Assembly (NCBI RefSeq): GCF_029851875.1
Contig: NZ_JARKVC010000021.1
Location: 1 to 44,583, forward strand
Source of the DNA: Actinomyces sp.
GTDB lineage: Bacteria > Actinomycetota > Actinomycetes > Actinomycetales > Actinomycetaceae
Length of the DNA stretch: 44,583 nucleotides
Direction of reading: 5' to 3'
Under the pieces are notes generated by a model that was not told the DNA's origin, searched no databases, and worked only from the letters and a program-made list of their open reading frames with translations. The position numbers and the translations under genes are program-made. Shown one piece after another: positions 6,508 to 15,442 of this stretch. The first letter of the stretch is position 1. Every line of letters begins with the position of its first letter.

Positions 6508-9252
6508 ATGACCGATCCCGCTCCCGGACCTGCCACGCAGCCTGCGTCCCCCCAGGCCCCGGCGACCTCGCCGGTCGGTATCCCGCGCATCGGTATCGCC
6601 CCCGTGGCTGAGCCGCCACCCCCTCGCACCCCGCTCATCCGCTCACGCACCCTCCTGGTGGACTCCGCACCCACTCGGCTGCGCCGCACCGAGGACCTCC
6701 TGGACCTCAGCCTCAGTCTCCTGGGGGCGTTGAGCATGCTCATCCTGGCGGCCTACGCCCACGAGACCACCACGGGCGTCACCCAGGACGTCCAGAACGC
6801 CCTGGCTGTGTTACTCCGCCAGATCCTCGTCTTCCCCCTCCAGGCTGTTGAGGGCCTGGTGACCTTCCTCGTCCCGCTGGCCGTCCTGCTCGAGCGCGTC
6901 CTGCGCCGCTCGTGGCGCAGCGCCGGCCAGGCCGCGGTGGGTGCGGTGGCAGGCTGGGGGGTGGGCCTGCTGGCCTACACCCTGCTGGAGACCTGGGGCC
7001 CGGACTCGGTGATCGCCGGCCTGACCGTCTCTGGCTCCGGATCGGCCCAGCTGGGCGTCTCTGCCACCTTCGCCGCCCTGGCCGGGCTGCTCACGGGTGC
7101 CGGCGAGCGCCGCTCGACCCCAGCCGCCCGCTACGGCTGGGTAGCGGTGTGGCTCGTCGTCGGCCTGGCGGTGCTGCGCAGCGCCCTGGCTCTGCCTGGC
7201 GCCCTCCTGTCCGTGCTCCTGGGCCGGGCCGTCGGCCTGGCCGTGCGCTACGCCTTTGGGGTGGAGGACCGGCGGGCCCACGGCGTGGCACTCGTACGGG
7301 CCCTGCGCCGGGCCGGGGTCGACGCCGTGCGAGTGGTTCGCATGGACTCCGCCCCCCAGGCCTCGGCCTGGACCGTGACGACCGACGCCCCGCTGGGCTA
7401 CACCGAGCAGGTGCGTGAGACCCCTCTGGCCGCCCCCGGGTCACCCGAGGAGGAGCAGGCCGAGGACGAGGCGCTGGAGCAGCTCGCTCCGCAGGCCTCC
7501 TCTCAGGAGGGCAGCGACGCCAACACGATCATGCCCGCCGACGACGTCGACCTGGCCGCCGTCATGGCCCAGGCGCACTCCGCTGCCTTGAGCGAGGGCC
7601 GTCCCTCCGTCCACCGCCTCTACGCGGCCTGGGACACCGCCGGGGTGCGCCGTGACGTCACGGTGCTCGACGCCGACCGGCAGGTTGCCGGGTTCCTCGC
7701 CACGGTCTGGGACCGGCTGCGGGTCAAGGGCCTGTCCCCCAGCCGCGACATGTCCGTGCGGCCGGCCGCCGAGCACGCCGCTCTCATGACGCTGGAGGCC
7801 TCCCGGGCCGGCGTACGCACCCCCGCGCTCTTCGGCCTGGCCGAGGCGAGCGAGTCGATGCTGCTGGTGACCGAGCACGTCGTGGGCGCCCGTTCCTTTG
7901 ACGAGGTCGACCCTTCCAGCCTGTCGGACTCGGTGCTGGAGCAGCTGTGGGACCAGGTGCGCCGTGGTCACGCCGCAGGCCTGGCCCACCGTGAGATCGC
8001 CGCCTCCAGCGTCGTGCTCGACGCCGAGGACCAGGTCTGGCTGCTGGACTGGGACTCCGGGGAGACGATCTCCAACGAGCTGTCCCGACGCGTGGACCTC
8101 GCCCAGACCATGGCGCTCGTCGCTACGACGGTGGGGGTGGAGCGCGCCATCAGGACCGCCTCGCGGACGCTGTCCACCGAGCAGCTCGCCTCCATCGCTC
8201 CCATGCTGCAGCGAGTTGTCCTGCCCTCCTCGACACGCGAGGCGATGGGCCGGCGAGGCACCGTCCTCCAGGAGCTGCGCGACGCCCTGGTGGAGCTGAC
8301 TCCTACCGCGCACGCTGAGGCGGCCAAGGTCACCCGCTTCTCCTGGCGGACCGTCATCATGGCCGTCATCGGCCTGGTGGCACTGTGGACGCTGCTGGCC
8401 CGGATGAACTTCGAGCAGATCAGCCAGGCGGTGGCCGAGGCCAACGTCTGGTGGATCATCGGGGCCCTTGTCTTCTCCCTGGCCACCTACCTGGGGGCAG
8501 GCCTGAGCCTGGTGGCCTTCTCCCCGGTGCGCCTGAGCGTGTGGCGCTCCACCGAGGTGCACCTGGCCTCCTCCGTGGTCTCCCTCGTGGCTCCGGCCGG
8601 CGTGGGAGGCGCGGCAATCAACCTGCGCTTCCTGGCTCGCAAGGGGGTGCCGACTGCCACCGGCGTGGCGACGGTGGCACTGGTCCAGGTGGTCCAGTTC
8701 GTCGTCACCGTGGTCCTGCTCGTGGTCCTCGCAGCCACCACCGGACAGTCCACCGGGCTCACGCTGCCCTCGGGCTGGGTCATGCTGGCCGCCGTGGCCC
8801 TGGTGGGACTGGTCACGGTCTCCCTGTTCATCCCGAAGGCACGTGCCTTCCTGTGGGCCAAGATCGAGCCGACCTACCGCCAGGTGTGGCCGCGCCTGGT
8901 CTGGGTACTGTCCAACCCTGGCCGCCTGGCACTGGGTATCGGGGGCACGCTCCTGCTGAGCGTCAGCTACATCCTGGCCTTCGGGGCCAGCCTGTGGGCC
9001 TTCGGCTACACCCTGTCCTTCTCGGTCCTGGCCATCACCTACCTCGCCTCCAACACGGTCGGCTCCGTGGTCCCCTCCCCCGGCGGTATCGGCCCGGTTG
9101 AGATCGCGCTGACCGCAGGACTGGTGACCGCCGGGGTGCCCAGCGGCGTGGCCCTGTCCACGGCGATCGTCTACCGCCTGGTCACCTTCTGGATCCCGAT
9201 CCCGGTGGGCTGGCTGAGCCTGCAGCGTCTGCAGCGCAAGGGCGACCTGTAG
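6508..9252 (+). CDS. Multidomain membrane protein: kinase-like domain fused to LPG-synthase-type flippase region
   Basis: The 914-residue protein has three parts. Residues ~70-260 hold several hydrophobic helices. Residues ~350-600 form a soluble kinase-like domain with an HRE triplet (His494) where kinases carry a catalytic-loop HxD, and LLDWDSG (Asp514) where they carry the DFG-type metal site. Residues ~610-905 form a many-helix region resembling the lysylphosphatidylglycerol synthase transmembrane (UPF0104, flippase-like TIGR00374) family, including PSPGGIGPVE near the end. By analogy with that family it may move a lipid-linked substrate, with the kinase-like part regulating it or phosphorylating a lipid head group. 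Function is inferred. The 3' end overlaps the convergent regulator by 71 bases. Confidence 0.8.
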   Translation: MTDPAPGPATQPASPQAPATSPVGIPRIGIAPVAEPPPPRTPLIRSRTLLVDSAPTRLRRTEDLLDLSLSLLGALSMLILAAYAHETTTGVTQDVQNALAVLLRQILVFPLQAVEGLVTFLVPLAVLLERVLRRSWRSAGQAAVGAVAGWGVGLLAYTLLETWGPDSVIAGLTVSGSGSAQLGVSATFAALAGLLTGAGERRSTPAARYGWVAVWLVVGLAVLRSALALPGALLSVLLGRAVGLAVRYAFGVEDRRAHGVALVRALRRAGVDAVRVVRMDSAPQASAWTVTTDAPLGYTEQVRETPLAAPGSPEEEQAEDEALEQLAPQASSQEGSDANTIMPADDVDLAAVMAQAHSAALSEGRPSVHRLYAAWDTAGVRRDVTVLDADRQVAGFLATVWDRLRVKGLSPSRDMSVRPAAEHAALMTLEASRAGVRTPALFGLAEASESMLLVTEHVVGARSFDEVDPSSLSDSVLEQLWDQVRRGHAAGLAHREIAASSVVLDAEDQVWLLDWDSGETISNELSRRVDLAQTMALVATTVGVERAIRTASRTLSTEQLASIAPMLQRVVLPSSTREAMGRRGTVLQELRDALVELTPTAHAEAAKVTRFSWRTVIMAVIGLVALWTLLARMNFEQISQAVAEANVWWIIGALVFSLATYLGAGLSLVAFSPVRLSVWRSTEVHLASSVVSLVAPAGVGGAAINLRFLARKGVPTATGVATVALVQVVQFVVTVVLLVVLAATTGQSTGLTLPSGWVMLAAVALVGLVTVSLFIPKARAFLWAKIEPTYRQVWPRLVWVLSNPGRLALGIGGTLLLSVSYILAFGASLWAFGYTLSFSVLAITYLASNTVGSVVPSPGGIGPVEIALTAGLVTAGVPSGVALSTAIVYRLVTFWIPIPVGWLSLQRLQRKGDL

Positions 9253-10246
9253 CCGGGCGACGGCGCGGCCGAGCGGTGGAAGACCTCACCACCAGCTCCA
9301 CCGGCGCACTGACCTCGGCCTCCTGGCAGTGTCCCAGAGCCATGCGCGCCGCAAGCTCGCCGACCATGGCGAAGTCAAGGCGAACAGTGGTCAGGGCCGG
9401 CCGGACCACAGCCGCGTGCGGATGGTCGTCGATCCCTACGACGCTCACGTCATCGGGTACACGAGCACCCAGGTCCGTCAAACCAGCCATCAGCCCCAGG
9501 GCCAGCTCGTCGTTTCCGCACAGGACGGCGGAGGCTCCTGAGGACAGGACAATGGGCGCCGCACGCCGTCCTGTCGCCACGCCCCAGCCGATCACCAGCG
9601 GTTCAGGAGCCCGCAGACCCTGTCGGGTCATGACGGCCCTCCATGCAGCCAGGCGCGAATCGGGATGGCCGGCCGGCGGCACACCGATGTACACGATCTG
9701 CGTGTGCCCCAGGCTCAACAGGTGCTCGGTAGCCAGCACAGCGCCGGCGTAGTCATCAGTCCATGCTCGTGACGGCTGTCCCGGACGGTGCTCGCCCTGG
9801 GGGTAGCCGCCTGCGATCGCCACCGGCATGTCAACAGGGAGCTTGGACAAGACACCGACGCTCGGGCTGTCGAACTCCAGGATGACCAGGCCGTCCACAC
9901 GTCCTCCACGCACCGGCAAGGATCTGAGCCACGCGTCGTCCCCTCTCGTCAGGACATGGACAGACATGTCGACGTCAAGGTCCTGGCAGGCTCTCATCAC
10001 CCCTGACAGGGTTGCTGAGTACCCGTTGCGTAGGACATCTGATGCAAGAACCAGCAGATGAGGAGCCTCGTGCTGGACACCGTAGTAGCCCAGTCGCGTG
10101 GCGGCGGTGCGCAGCTGAGAGCGGACTTCTTCCCGCACTCCCGAACCTTGCGGGGACAAGGCCCGCGACGCGGTGGCCTTAGAGACGCCGCAGAGCTCGG
10201 CCACGTCTCTGAGGCTTGGTGGCCTCCAAGGCCGCCTGACTCTCAT
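9182..10246 (-). CDS. LacI-family transcriptional regulator
   Basis: The 354-residue protein has an N-terminal LacI helix-turn-helix (SLRDVAELCGVSKATASRAL, residues 11-30) and a periplasmic-binding-protein-like effector domain with the family's late VVGIDDHP segment. It most likely controls the adjacent GH16 and sugar ABC genes. Family homology ends around LVVRSST; the last 30 or so residues are Arg/Pro/Ser-rich and come from sequence antisense to the neighbouring flippase gene, so the natural stop may have been lost and the frame extended. The ATG at 10246 follows AGGGGA. The first ten residues (MRVRRPWRPP) are basic and atypical. A strong hairpin separates it from the upstream GH16 gene. 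Confidence 0.9.
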   Translation of the reverse strand: MRVRRPWRPPSLRDVAELCGVSKATASRALSPQGSGVREEVRSQLRTAATRLGYYGVQHEAPHLLVLASDVLRNGYSATLSGVMRACQDLDVDMSVHVLTRGDDAWLRSLPVRGGRVDGLVILEFDSPSVGVLSKLPVDMPVAIAGGYPQGEHRPGQPSRAWTDDYAGAVLATEHLLSLGHTQIVYIGVPPAGHPDSRLAAWRAVMTRQGLRAPEPLVIGWGVATGRRAAPIVLSSGASAVLCGNDELALGLMAGLTDLGARVPDDVSVVGIDDHPHAAVVRPALTTVRLDFAMVGELAARMALGHCQEAEVSAPVELVVRSSTARPRRRPATGRPCAADAAGSASPPGSGSRR

Positions 10247-10278
10247 GCCGTCCCCTGGTGCGCCACCCGGGCAGTGTC

Positions 10279-10326
10279 GACGACGGTAGGCTCAACAGTC
10301 CTCATCCTGTTGAGCCTACCGTCGTC
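10279..10326 (-). terminator. 20-bp perfect hairpin after the GH16 gene
   Basis: The arms 10279-10298 and 10307-10326 are perfect complements with an eight-base loop. It lies 12 bases beyond the GH16 stop and upstream of the lacI-type gene, so it should end GH16 transcription. There is no T-tract. Confidence 0.75.
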
Positions 10327-10338
10327 TTGTCCTACAGC

Positions 10339-11913
10339 TCAGTCCTGACGCGTCGCCTTCAGCGCAGCACCAGCACCGGTCAAGGCAACAGCGGCACCTG
10401 CGGCAACGGCAGCCGCAGCACCCGTCTTCGCCAGGTTCTGCGCGACCTGAGACGTCGCACCCGTCTTTGCCGACGGCTTCGCCGTGGGCTGCTGCTCACC
10501 ACCCCCGAGGTTGCTCTGCCCAGGCTGGTTCGGCTGAGCAGGCTGCTGGGGCTCTTCACCACCCGAGCTGTTGCCTGATCCTGGGTCTTCCGGGTTCTCA
10601 GGGGTCTGTGGCTGTGACACCGTCCACGGGGTCGCGTTCTGCGAGGAGTGAACGACCACCGGAGCCTCATCATCCATCTCGACTGACTCAGGGACCTCAG
10701 AACGCAGCATGAGCGGCAAGCCACTCACCTTGTTGAACAAGGCGATGCGCCCCTCACCGGCTGGCTGCACGTGCCAGCGAGCCAGGCTCGACGCATCGTC
10801 AGGGCCTGCTCCGCCCTCGGCGCGCAGGTGAACCGGCAGGTCGTAGTCGTCCCACCCCCAGTGCTCGGTCTGTGCGAGGTAGAGGCCCTGAGAGCTGATC
10901 TCATAGGTCAGGTCATCGTGCTTGGTGAAGGTCCACTGCGGCTGATCGTCCTGGGCGGGCTCCACAGCGAGCTGTCCGTCACGAGCGGTCAGGACCTTCC
11001 CGTCCGGGCCTGACAGGATCCGCTGGCCAGTAACGTCTGCGTCCAGGGGGAGGTAGGCATAGGTCCGCACGTAGTCGATGTCGAAGGAGCGCGGCAGCGC
11101 GGCGATGTTGTGCGGTGAACGGCTGTGTCCTTCCAGACTCAGCACCACGTGACGAGACATACGCCATAGTGAGCTGAACTGGCTGCCGAGACCCTGAGCG
11201 TCGATGTCGGCATAGAGCACGCGATCCAGGTAGAGACGCACCCTGCCCTCACGGCGCTCGACGCCATAGAGGTGGAAGTCGGCGCTCAGGTCAGCACCGG
11301 CCGGGACTTCCCCGCCATTCGGCCGCTTGTCCCACCGCTCGTGCCTGTTGTTCTCAGGGTCCCAGGGCCACAGGTGGTGCGCCCAGTTGATGTTCGTGTC
11401 CCTCACGCTCTCGTGCACATCAATCTCGGGGTTCGGGTCAGACAGCAGCCTGTCCTCCCCCGTCAACGTCGAGGACTGAAGCCAGATCGCCGAGAGGATA
11501 TTCGCCGTATCGAGGCAGCGCGCTCTCACCTCGATGTAGGAAGACAGGCCGGGGACGTCGAAACGGGACTCAACCGCCCCAAAAGTCATCGGGATCGTCC
11601 GGCCACTGACCTCGTTGGGCTCGTCTCGGGCTTCCAGACGAAGAACACCGTCACGGATCACCGAGTTCTCAGCCATGAACGTGCCCGCTCCCCACGACTC
11701 GGGGTACCACATGCCTCGACGCCAACGGTTCTCGTCGAGAGCCGAGAAGTCGTCGGTCAGCGACGGGACGAGCACCCACTCAGCGCTCTCGGGGTCGATA
11801 CGAGCCTGTGCGTCGTCGGCATACGCCACCGAGGCCCCGAAGGCGGCGTAGAGGGCTGGGGTGGCAGCGAGGAAGGCGGCGGACTTCAGGACATGTCGGC
11901 GCGGTAGTGCCAT
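10339..11913 (-). CDS. Secreted glycoside hydrolase family 16-like enzyme with LAXTG-type wall-sorting signal
   Basis: GH16 enzymes cut beta-1,3/1,4-glucans or galactans with retention of configuration. The catalytic ExDxxE motif appears as EIDVHE (Glu163, Asp165, Glu168). The N-terminus is Tat-like (PRRHVLKSAAF) with cleavage expected near AYA-DD at residue 33. After the catalytic domain (to about residue 290) comes a beta-trefoil-like segment, then a Pro/Gln/Gly/Ser-rich spacer, and finally NLAKTG, a hydrophobic stretch and KATRQD. That tail fits class E sortases, which use LAXTG (family knowledge). ATG 11913 is chosen because AAGGAG sits seven bases upstream; an earlier in-frame ATG would break the Tat signal. 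Exact substrate is unknown. Confidence 0.85.
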   Translation of the reverse strand: MALPRRHVLKSAAFLAATPALYAAFGASVAYADDAQARIDPESAEWVLVPSLTDDFSALDENRWRRGMWYPESWGAGTFMAENSVIRDGVLRLEARDEPNEVSGRTIPMTFGAVESRFDVPGLSSYIEVRARCLDTANILSAIWLQSSTLTGEDRLLSDPNPEIDVHESVRDTNINWAHHLWPWDPENNRHERWDKRPNGGEVPAGADLSADFHLYGVERREGRVRLYLDRVLYADIDAQGLGSQFSSLWRMSRHVVLSLEGHSRSPHNIAALPRSFDIDYVRTYAYLPLDADVTGQRILSGPDGKVLTARDGQLAVEPAQDDQPQWTFTKHDDLTYEISSQGLYLAQTEHWGWDDYDLPVHLRAEGGAGPDDASSLARWHVQPAGEGRIALFNKVSGLPLMLRSEVPESVEMDDEAPVVVHSSQNATPWTVSQPQTPENPEDPGSGNSSGGEEPQQPAQPNQPGQSNLGGGEQQPTAKPSAKTGATSQVAQNLAKTGAAAAVAAGAAVALTGAGAALKATRQD

Positions 11914-11991
11914 GGCAATGCTCCTTTGCATGTGGTGCGACTTGCACACTCGGGATCAAAACACGTCGAAACAGGCGTGATCAACAACTCG

Positions 11992-12007
11992 TGAAACACC
12001 CGTTTCA
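11992..12007. promoter_or_regulatory. Candidate LacI-family operator
   Basis: TGAAACACCCGTTTCA is a palindrome with six-base arms around a four-base centre. It lies 79 bases upstream of the GH16 start and 224 bases upstream of the divergent solute-binding-protein gene. A TATAGC on the minus strand (12016-12011) could be the GH16 -10, which would put the palindrome just downstream of it. Binding by the neighbouring LacI-type regulator is inferred. The rest of 11914-12230 shows no gene. Confidence 0.45.
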
Positions 12008-12230
12008 TCGGCTATAGAAAAACTTGTCCCCGACTTTCTACAGTTGGCGCATGTGACCCACCTGACACACCCTGACGGGAGCGATTCCGCCGTACACGGC
12101 CAGGCTGCGTACGGGATCTCTCCCGCACGCAGGTCGTGCTGTCAGGAAGGCTCACGCCGCAGACGTCCTCCTTACCGGGAGGGCGGCAATCCAACCAGCA
12201 AGTCAATGACGCCCTGAACTGGAGCCAACC

Positions 12231-13571
12231 ATGCACGCCAACATCCCAACGATCCGTACCAGCCGCCGGACCTACCTGGCTGCCGTGACAGCCTCCCTCG
12301 CGGCTCTCGGAGTGGCCGCCTGCTCAGACCCGTCGAGCTCCTCGTCCTCTGATGCTGCTCCCGCTACCTGGGCAGGGGCTACGGACAGCCTTAAGGGCGT
12401 GACGCTCAGGCTGTGGGCGGCTCAGTCCTCGGCCTCAATCCCAGAGAAGGTCGCCGAGGCCTTCTCCCAGGCCACTGGCGCCAAGGTCGACATCGTCACC
12501 CTCCCCGACCCCTACGAGCAGACCCTCCAGACCAAGGTCGCTACCGGCGACCTGCCTGACCTCGCCATGTGGCAGCCCACGACGTCCATGCTCACAAGCC
12601 TGGGGGCCAGTGAGCGGCTCCAGGTCCTTGACGGCGCACCGTGGGAGGCAAAGACCAGCAAGGCCGTCCTCCAGGCCGGGGGCACTCTCAACGACAAGCG
12701 GTACGCGGCTTTTGTCTCAGCCCCCTCCGTCATGGGCGTGTGGTACAACAAGAAGGTCTTCGCCGACAACGGCGTCAGCATCCCCAGCGGCTGGGAGGAG
12801 CTCCTCGCCACGGCCAAGGACCTCAAGAGCAAGGGAGTCACCCCCTTCTTCGAGATGGGTGGCGAGTGGTGGGCCTCGCAGTACGCGGTCCAGGTCCAGG
12901 TCGCTGACGCCGCAAAGAACGGCCTGTGGGACAAGGTCAACAAGAACGAGGACGCCTTCACAGGTCCTGACCTCCAGGGCGCGATCGACACCTACGCCTC
13001 GATGATCGAGGACGGTCTCTACAACGAGAACATCAAGACCGCCACCTTCGACGAGCAGGCTAAGGCGCTTCTGGCTGGCGAGGCGGCCATGGCGATCCAC
13101 GTCAACAGCCTGCTGGCCAACATGGCCGCCCAGAGCGAGAGCGCCACCCTCAACGACACCATCGGCTTCTTCCCGATCTCCAAGGAGGGTTCCCTGGCGA
13201 CCTCCATCCCCGAGCAGACAAACGCCGTCGTCGCCTTCAAGACCGGAGACGGCAAGCGTGAGTCCGCCGCGCGCCAGTTCCTGACCTACTGGCTGTCGGA
13301 CGGCTACGAGAGCTTCGTCAAGGAGGCCAACGTCGTCTCGATCATCGACGGCGTCGCCACCCCGGACACCGTGCCGGCCGCGGCCATCGCCGCTCACGAG
13401 GCGCTTGAGCAGTCAGTGGGTTCCATGCAGTCTCTCGCCATCGCCAACCCTGACCTCGCCAAGTACCTCGGCGACATGATCGCAGGCACGAAGACACCGG
13501 CTCAGGTCGGCGAGGAGACCCAGGCCCAGTTCGCACAGCTCGCCAAGGCCATCGGTGCCCCTGGGTTCTAA
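12231..13571 (+). CDS. Sugar ABC transporter substrate-binding lipoprotein
   Basis: This 446-residue extracellular lipoprotein of the CUT1 solute-binding family (SBP_bac_1) delivers an oligosaccharide to the permeases encoded next to it. The signal region has SRRTYL, a Tat-like twin arginine, then a hydrophobic stretch and the lipobox GVAAC with lipidated Cys31, followed by a Ser-rich linker. The typical segments PDLAMWQ and MGVWYNKKVFADNG (open-cleft and hinge regions) are present. The ATG at 12231 has GGAG at 12221-12224. It is first of a three-gene operon with a four-base gap to the first permease. Given the adjacent GH16 enzyme, its ligand is probably a beta-glucan-type oligosaccharide (inference). 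Confidence 0.93.
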   Translation: MHANIPTIRTSRRTYLAAVTASLAALGVAACSDPSSSSSSDAAPATWAGATDSLKGVTLRLWAAQSSASIPEKVAEAFSQATGAKVDIVTLPDPYEQTLQTKVATGDLPDLAMWQPTTSMLTSLGASERLQVLDGAPWEAKTSKAVLQAGGTLNDKRYAAFVSAPSVMGVWYNKKVFADNGVSIPSGWEELLATAKDLKSKGVTPFFEMGGEWWASQYAVQVQVADAAKNGLWDKVNKNEDAFTGPDLQGAIDTYASMIEDGLYNENIKTATFDEQAKALLAGEAAMAIHVNSLLANMAAQSESATLNDTIGFFPISKEGSLATSIPEQTNAVVAFKTGDGKRESAARQFLTYWLSDGYESFVKEANVVSIIDGVATPDTVPAAAIAAHEALEQSVGSMQSLAIANPDLAKYLGDMIAGTKTPAQVGEETQAQFAQLAKAIGAPGF

Positions 13572-13575
13572 GAGC

Positions 13576-14475
13576 ATGCGCCACCCACACCCGCCGACAC
13601 GACGTACGAGGGGCTCCTCGCACCCCTGGGCCTTTGTGGTCCCGGCCTTCGTCGTCATCACGGTCTTCTTCCTCACTCCCACCATCTACAGCTTCGTCTA
13701 CGCCTTCACTGACTGGTCGGGATTCAAGAGCAGCATCCAGCCAGTAGGGCTGGAGAACTTCCGCACGCTCATCACCTCCGGAGCACTACGTCAGGCGCTG
13801 ACGGTCACTCTGATCTACGCGTTCGGCGTCGCCATCGTCCAGAACCTGGCCGGCCTGAGCCTGGCTCTTCTCCTGGAACGAGACACCACGGTCAACAGGG
13901 TCCTGAGGGTGGTCTTCTTTATCCCTGTTGTCATCTCTGCTCTCGCGGCCGGTTACGTCTTCCGGGCTCTGCTGAGCCCGGAGGGCGGCCTCAACCAGGT
14001 GCTGTCATGGTTGACCGGTCACGACGTCCAGGTCGCCTGGCTCGGTTCCACAACATGGACACTGCTCGTTGTCATCTTCATTCACTCGTGGAAGTGGATG
14101 GGGCTGTCCATGCTGGTCTACCTCGCAGGCCTCAAGACGATCGACGACCAGATCCTTCAAGCAGCCGTCGTCGACGGCGCCTCGCCCTGGCAGATCTTCA
14201 CGAAGATCCGTCTTCCCATGATCGCGCCCGCTGTCACCTTCAATGTCACCACGGCGCTCCTGGGCTCGATGAACTCCTTCGACGTTGTTCAGGCCACCAC
14301 CAACGGTGGACCGGGCAGCTCGACCGAGCTTCTCAACCTCTTCATCTACCGAACCTTCGGCCAGGGTCTGTACGCCCAGGCCACGACCATGAGCCTCGTG
14401 CTCTTCTTCGCGGTTGTCATTCTGGCGGTGCCCGTGATCGCCATGCTCCGTCAACGTGAGAGGAACATGTCATGA
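13576..14475 (+). CDS. Sugar ABC transporter permease, MalF-like
   Basis: A 299-residue inner-membrane permease of the CUT1 class with six predicted helices. The conserved EAA loop that docks on the ATPase reads QAAVVDGASPWQIFTKIRLP, with the invariant Gly and the I-LP pattern. The ATG at 13576 lies four bases after the binding-protein stop; an in-frame ATG at 13555 would overlap that gene and add seven residues of unconserved sequence. The following permease overlaps its end by four bases (ATGA), which indicates translational coupling. No ATPase gene is nearby, so a shared MsiK-type ATPase encoded elsewhere is likely. Confidence 0.93.
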   Translation: MRHPHPPTRRTRGSSHPWAFVVPAFVVITVFFLTPTIYSFVYAFTDWSGFKSSIQPVGLENFRTLITSGALRQALTVTLIYAFGVAIVQNLAGLSLALLLERDTTVNRVLRVVFFIPVVISALAAGYVFRALLSPEGGLNQVLSWLTGHDVQVAWLGSTTWTLLVVIFIHSWKWMGLSMLVYLAGLKTIDDQILQAAVVDGASPWQIFTKIRLPMIAPAVTFNVTTALLGSMNSFDVVQATTNGGPGSSTELLNLFIYRTFGQGLYAQATTMSLVLFFAVVILAVPVIAMLRQRERNMS

Positions 14476-15293
14476 GGACCCGACTTGGCTTCCTTCAACC
14501 GCTCATCGCCTCAGCGCTGGCACTTCTGCTTGTAGGCATCCCGCTGTGGACGGTCCTCGTGACCGCTGCGAAGTCTCCGGCCGAAGCACTCTCTCCTGAC
14601 CTGTCAGTTCCTCAGGACTGGCAGCTGTGGGAGAACCTCCACGACGTCATCGTCGAGGCACAGGTCTTTCCTGCGTTCCTGGGCAGCCTTGCCCTCCTGA
14701 TCCCGTCGGTCTTCATCGTCCTTCTCCTGGGTTCGATGGCCGCATGGATTCTGGCGCGCAGGACGGGAAAGCTCGTCGGTGTGGTCTATGCCATCGCCAT
14801 CTCTGGCATCATCCTGCCTCCGGCAGTAGTCACCCTGGTGCTCCTTCTCCGCCAGCTGGGCCTGGCCGGGTCAGCAGCAGGAATGATTGCGACGTACTGT
14901 GGGATGTATCTGTCTGTGGTGATCTTCTTTGTCACAGGCTTCATTCGCACGATCCCGCCCTCCCTCGAGGAGGCGGCACGTATCGACGGCGCCGGCCCGG
15001 TCAAGGTCTTTGCCCGCATCATCCTGCCCCTGCTGAGGCCAGTACTTGCTACGGCAACGATTCAGGTGAGTCTCTATGTCTGGAACGACGTCTTCTATGC
15101 GCTGTTCATCGTGGGAGGACGCATGGACACCCTGCCACTCAACCTCTTCACGGTTGCCAGCGCAGGTGTTCAGCTCAATAACTGGAACCTCATCTTCGCC
15201 TATGTGCTGCTGATGAGCGCTCCTCTTATTGCGCTGTTCGCAGTCTTCCAGCGACAGATCATCTCCGGCATCACATCCGGTGCTGTGAAGTAG
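14472..15293 (+). CDS. Sugar ABC transporter permease, MalG-like
   Basis: The 273-residue partner of the preceding permease forms the second half of the CUT1 channel. Six helices are predicted, and the EAA loop reads EEAARIDGAGPVKVFARIILP, which matches the family consensus closely. The start overlaps the upstream stop (ATGA at 14472-14475). The operon ends 20 bases after the stop at an 18-bp hairpin, with no ATP-binding subunit gene. Regulation together with the binding protein by the divergent LacI-type regulator is likely but inferred. Confidence 0.93.
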   Translation: MRTRLGFLQPLIASALALLLVGIPLWTVLVTAAKSPAEALSPDLSVPQDWQLWENLHDVIVEAQVFPAFLGSLALLIPSVFIVLLLGSMAAWILARRTGKLVGVVYAIAISGIILPPAVVTLVLLLRQLGLAGSAAGMIATYCGMYLSVVIFFVTGFIRTIPPSLEEAARIDGAGPVKVFARIILPLLRPVLATATIQVSLYVWNDVFYALFIVGGRMDTLPLNLFTVASAGVQLNNWNLIFAYVLLMSAPLIALFAVFQRQIISGITSGAVK

Positions 15294-15312
15294 CCGCTCT
15301 TCCCGCTCGATC

Positions 15313-15352
15313 CAGGGCGTCTGGCACACCTCATGGTGTGCCAGACGCCCTG
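15313..15352 (+). terminator. 18-bp perfect hairpin ending the sugar ABC operon
   Basis: The arms 15313-15330 and 15335-15352 pair perfectly around the loop TCAT. Two Ts follow but there is no real T-tract. Confidence 0.8.
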
Positions 15353-15442
15353 TTATGTCACCGGCGAGCTGGTCGTCAGTGTCGTGATATGGCGGCACGA
15401 GCGCATGTACTCTGGGGCGACGCCGTTGTTGAGGAGAGACAC

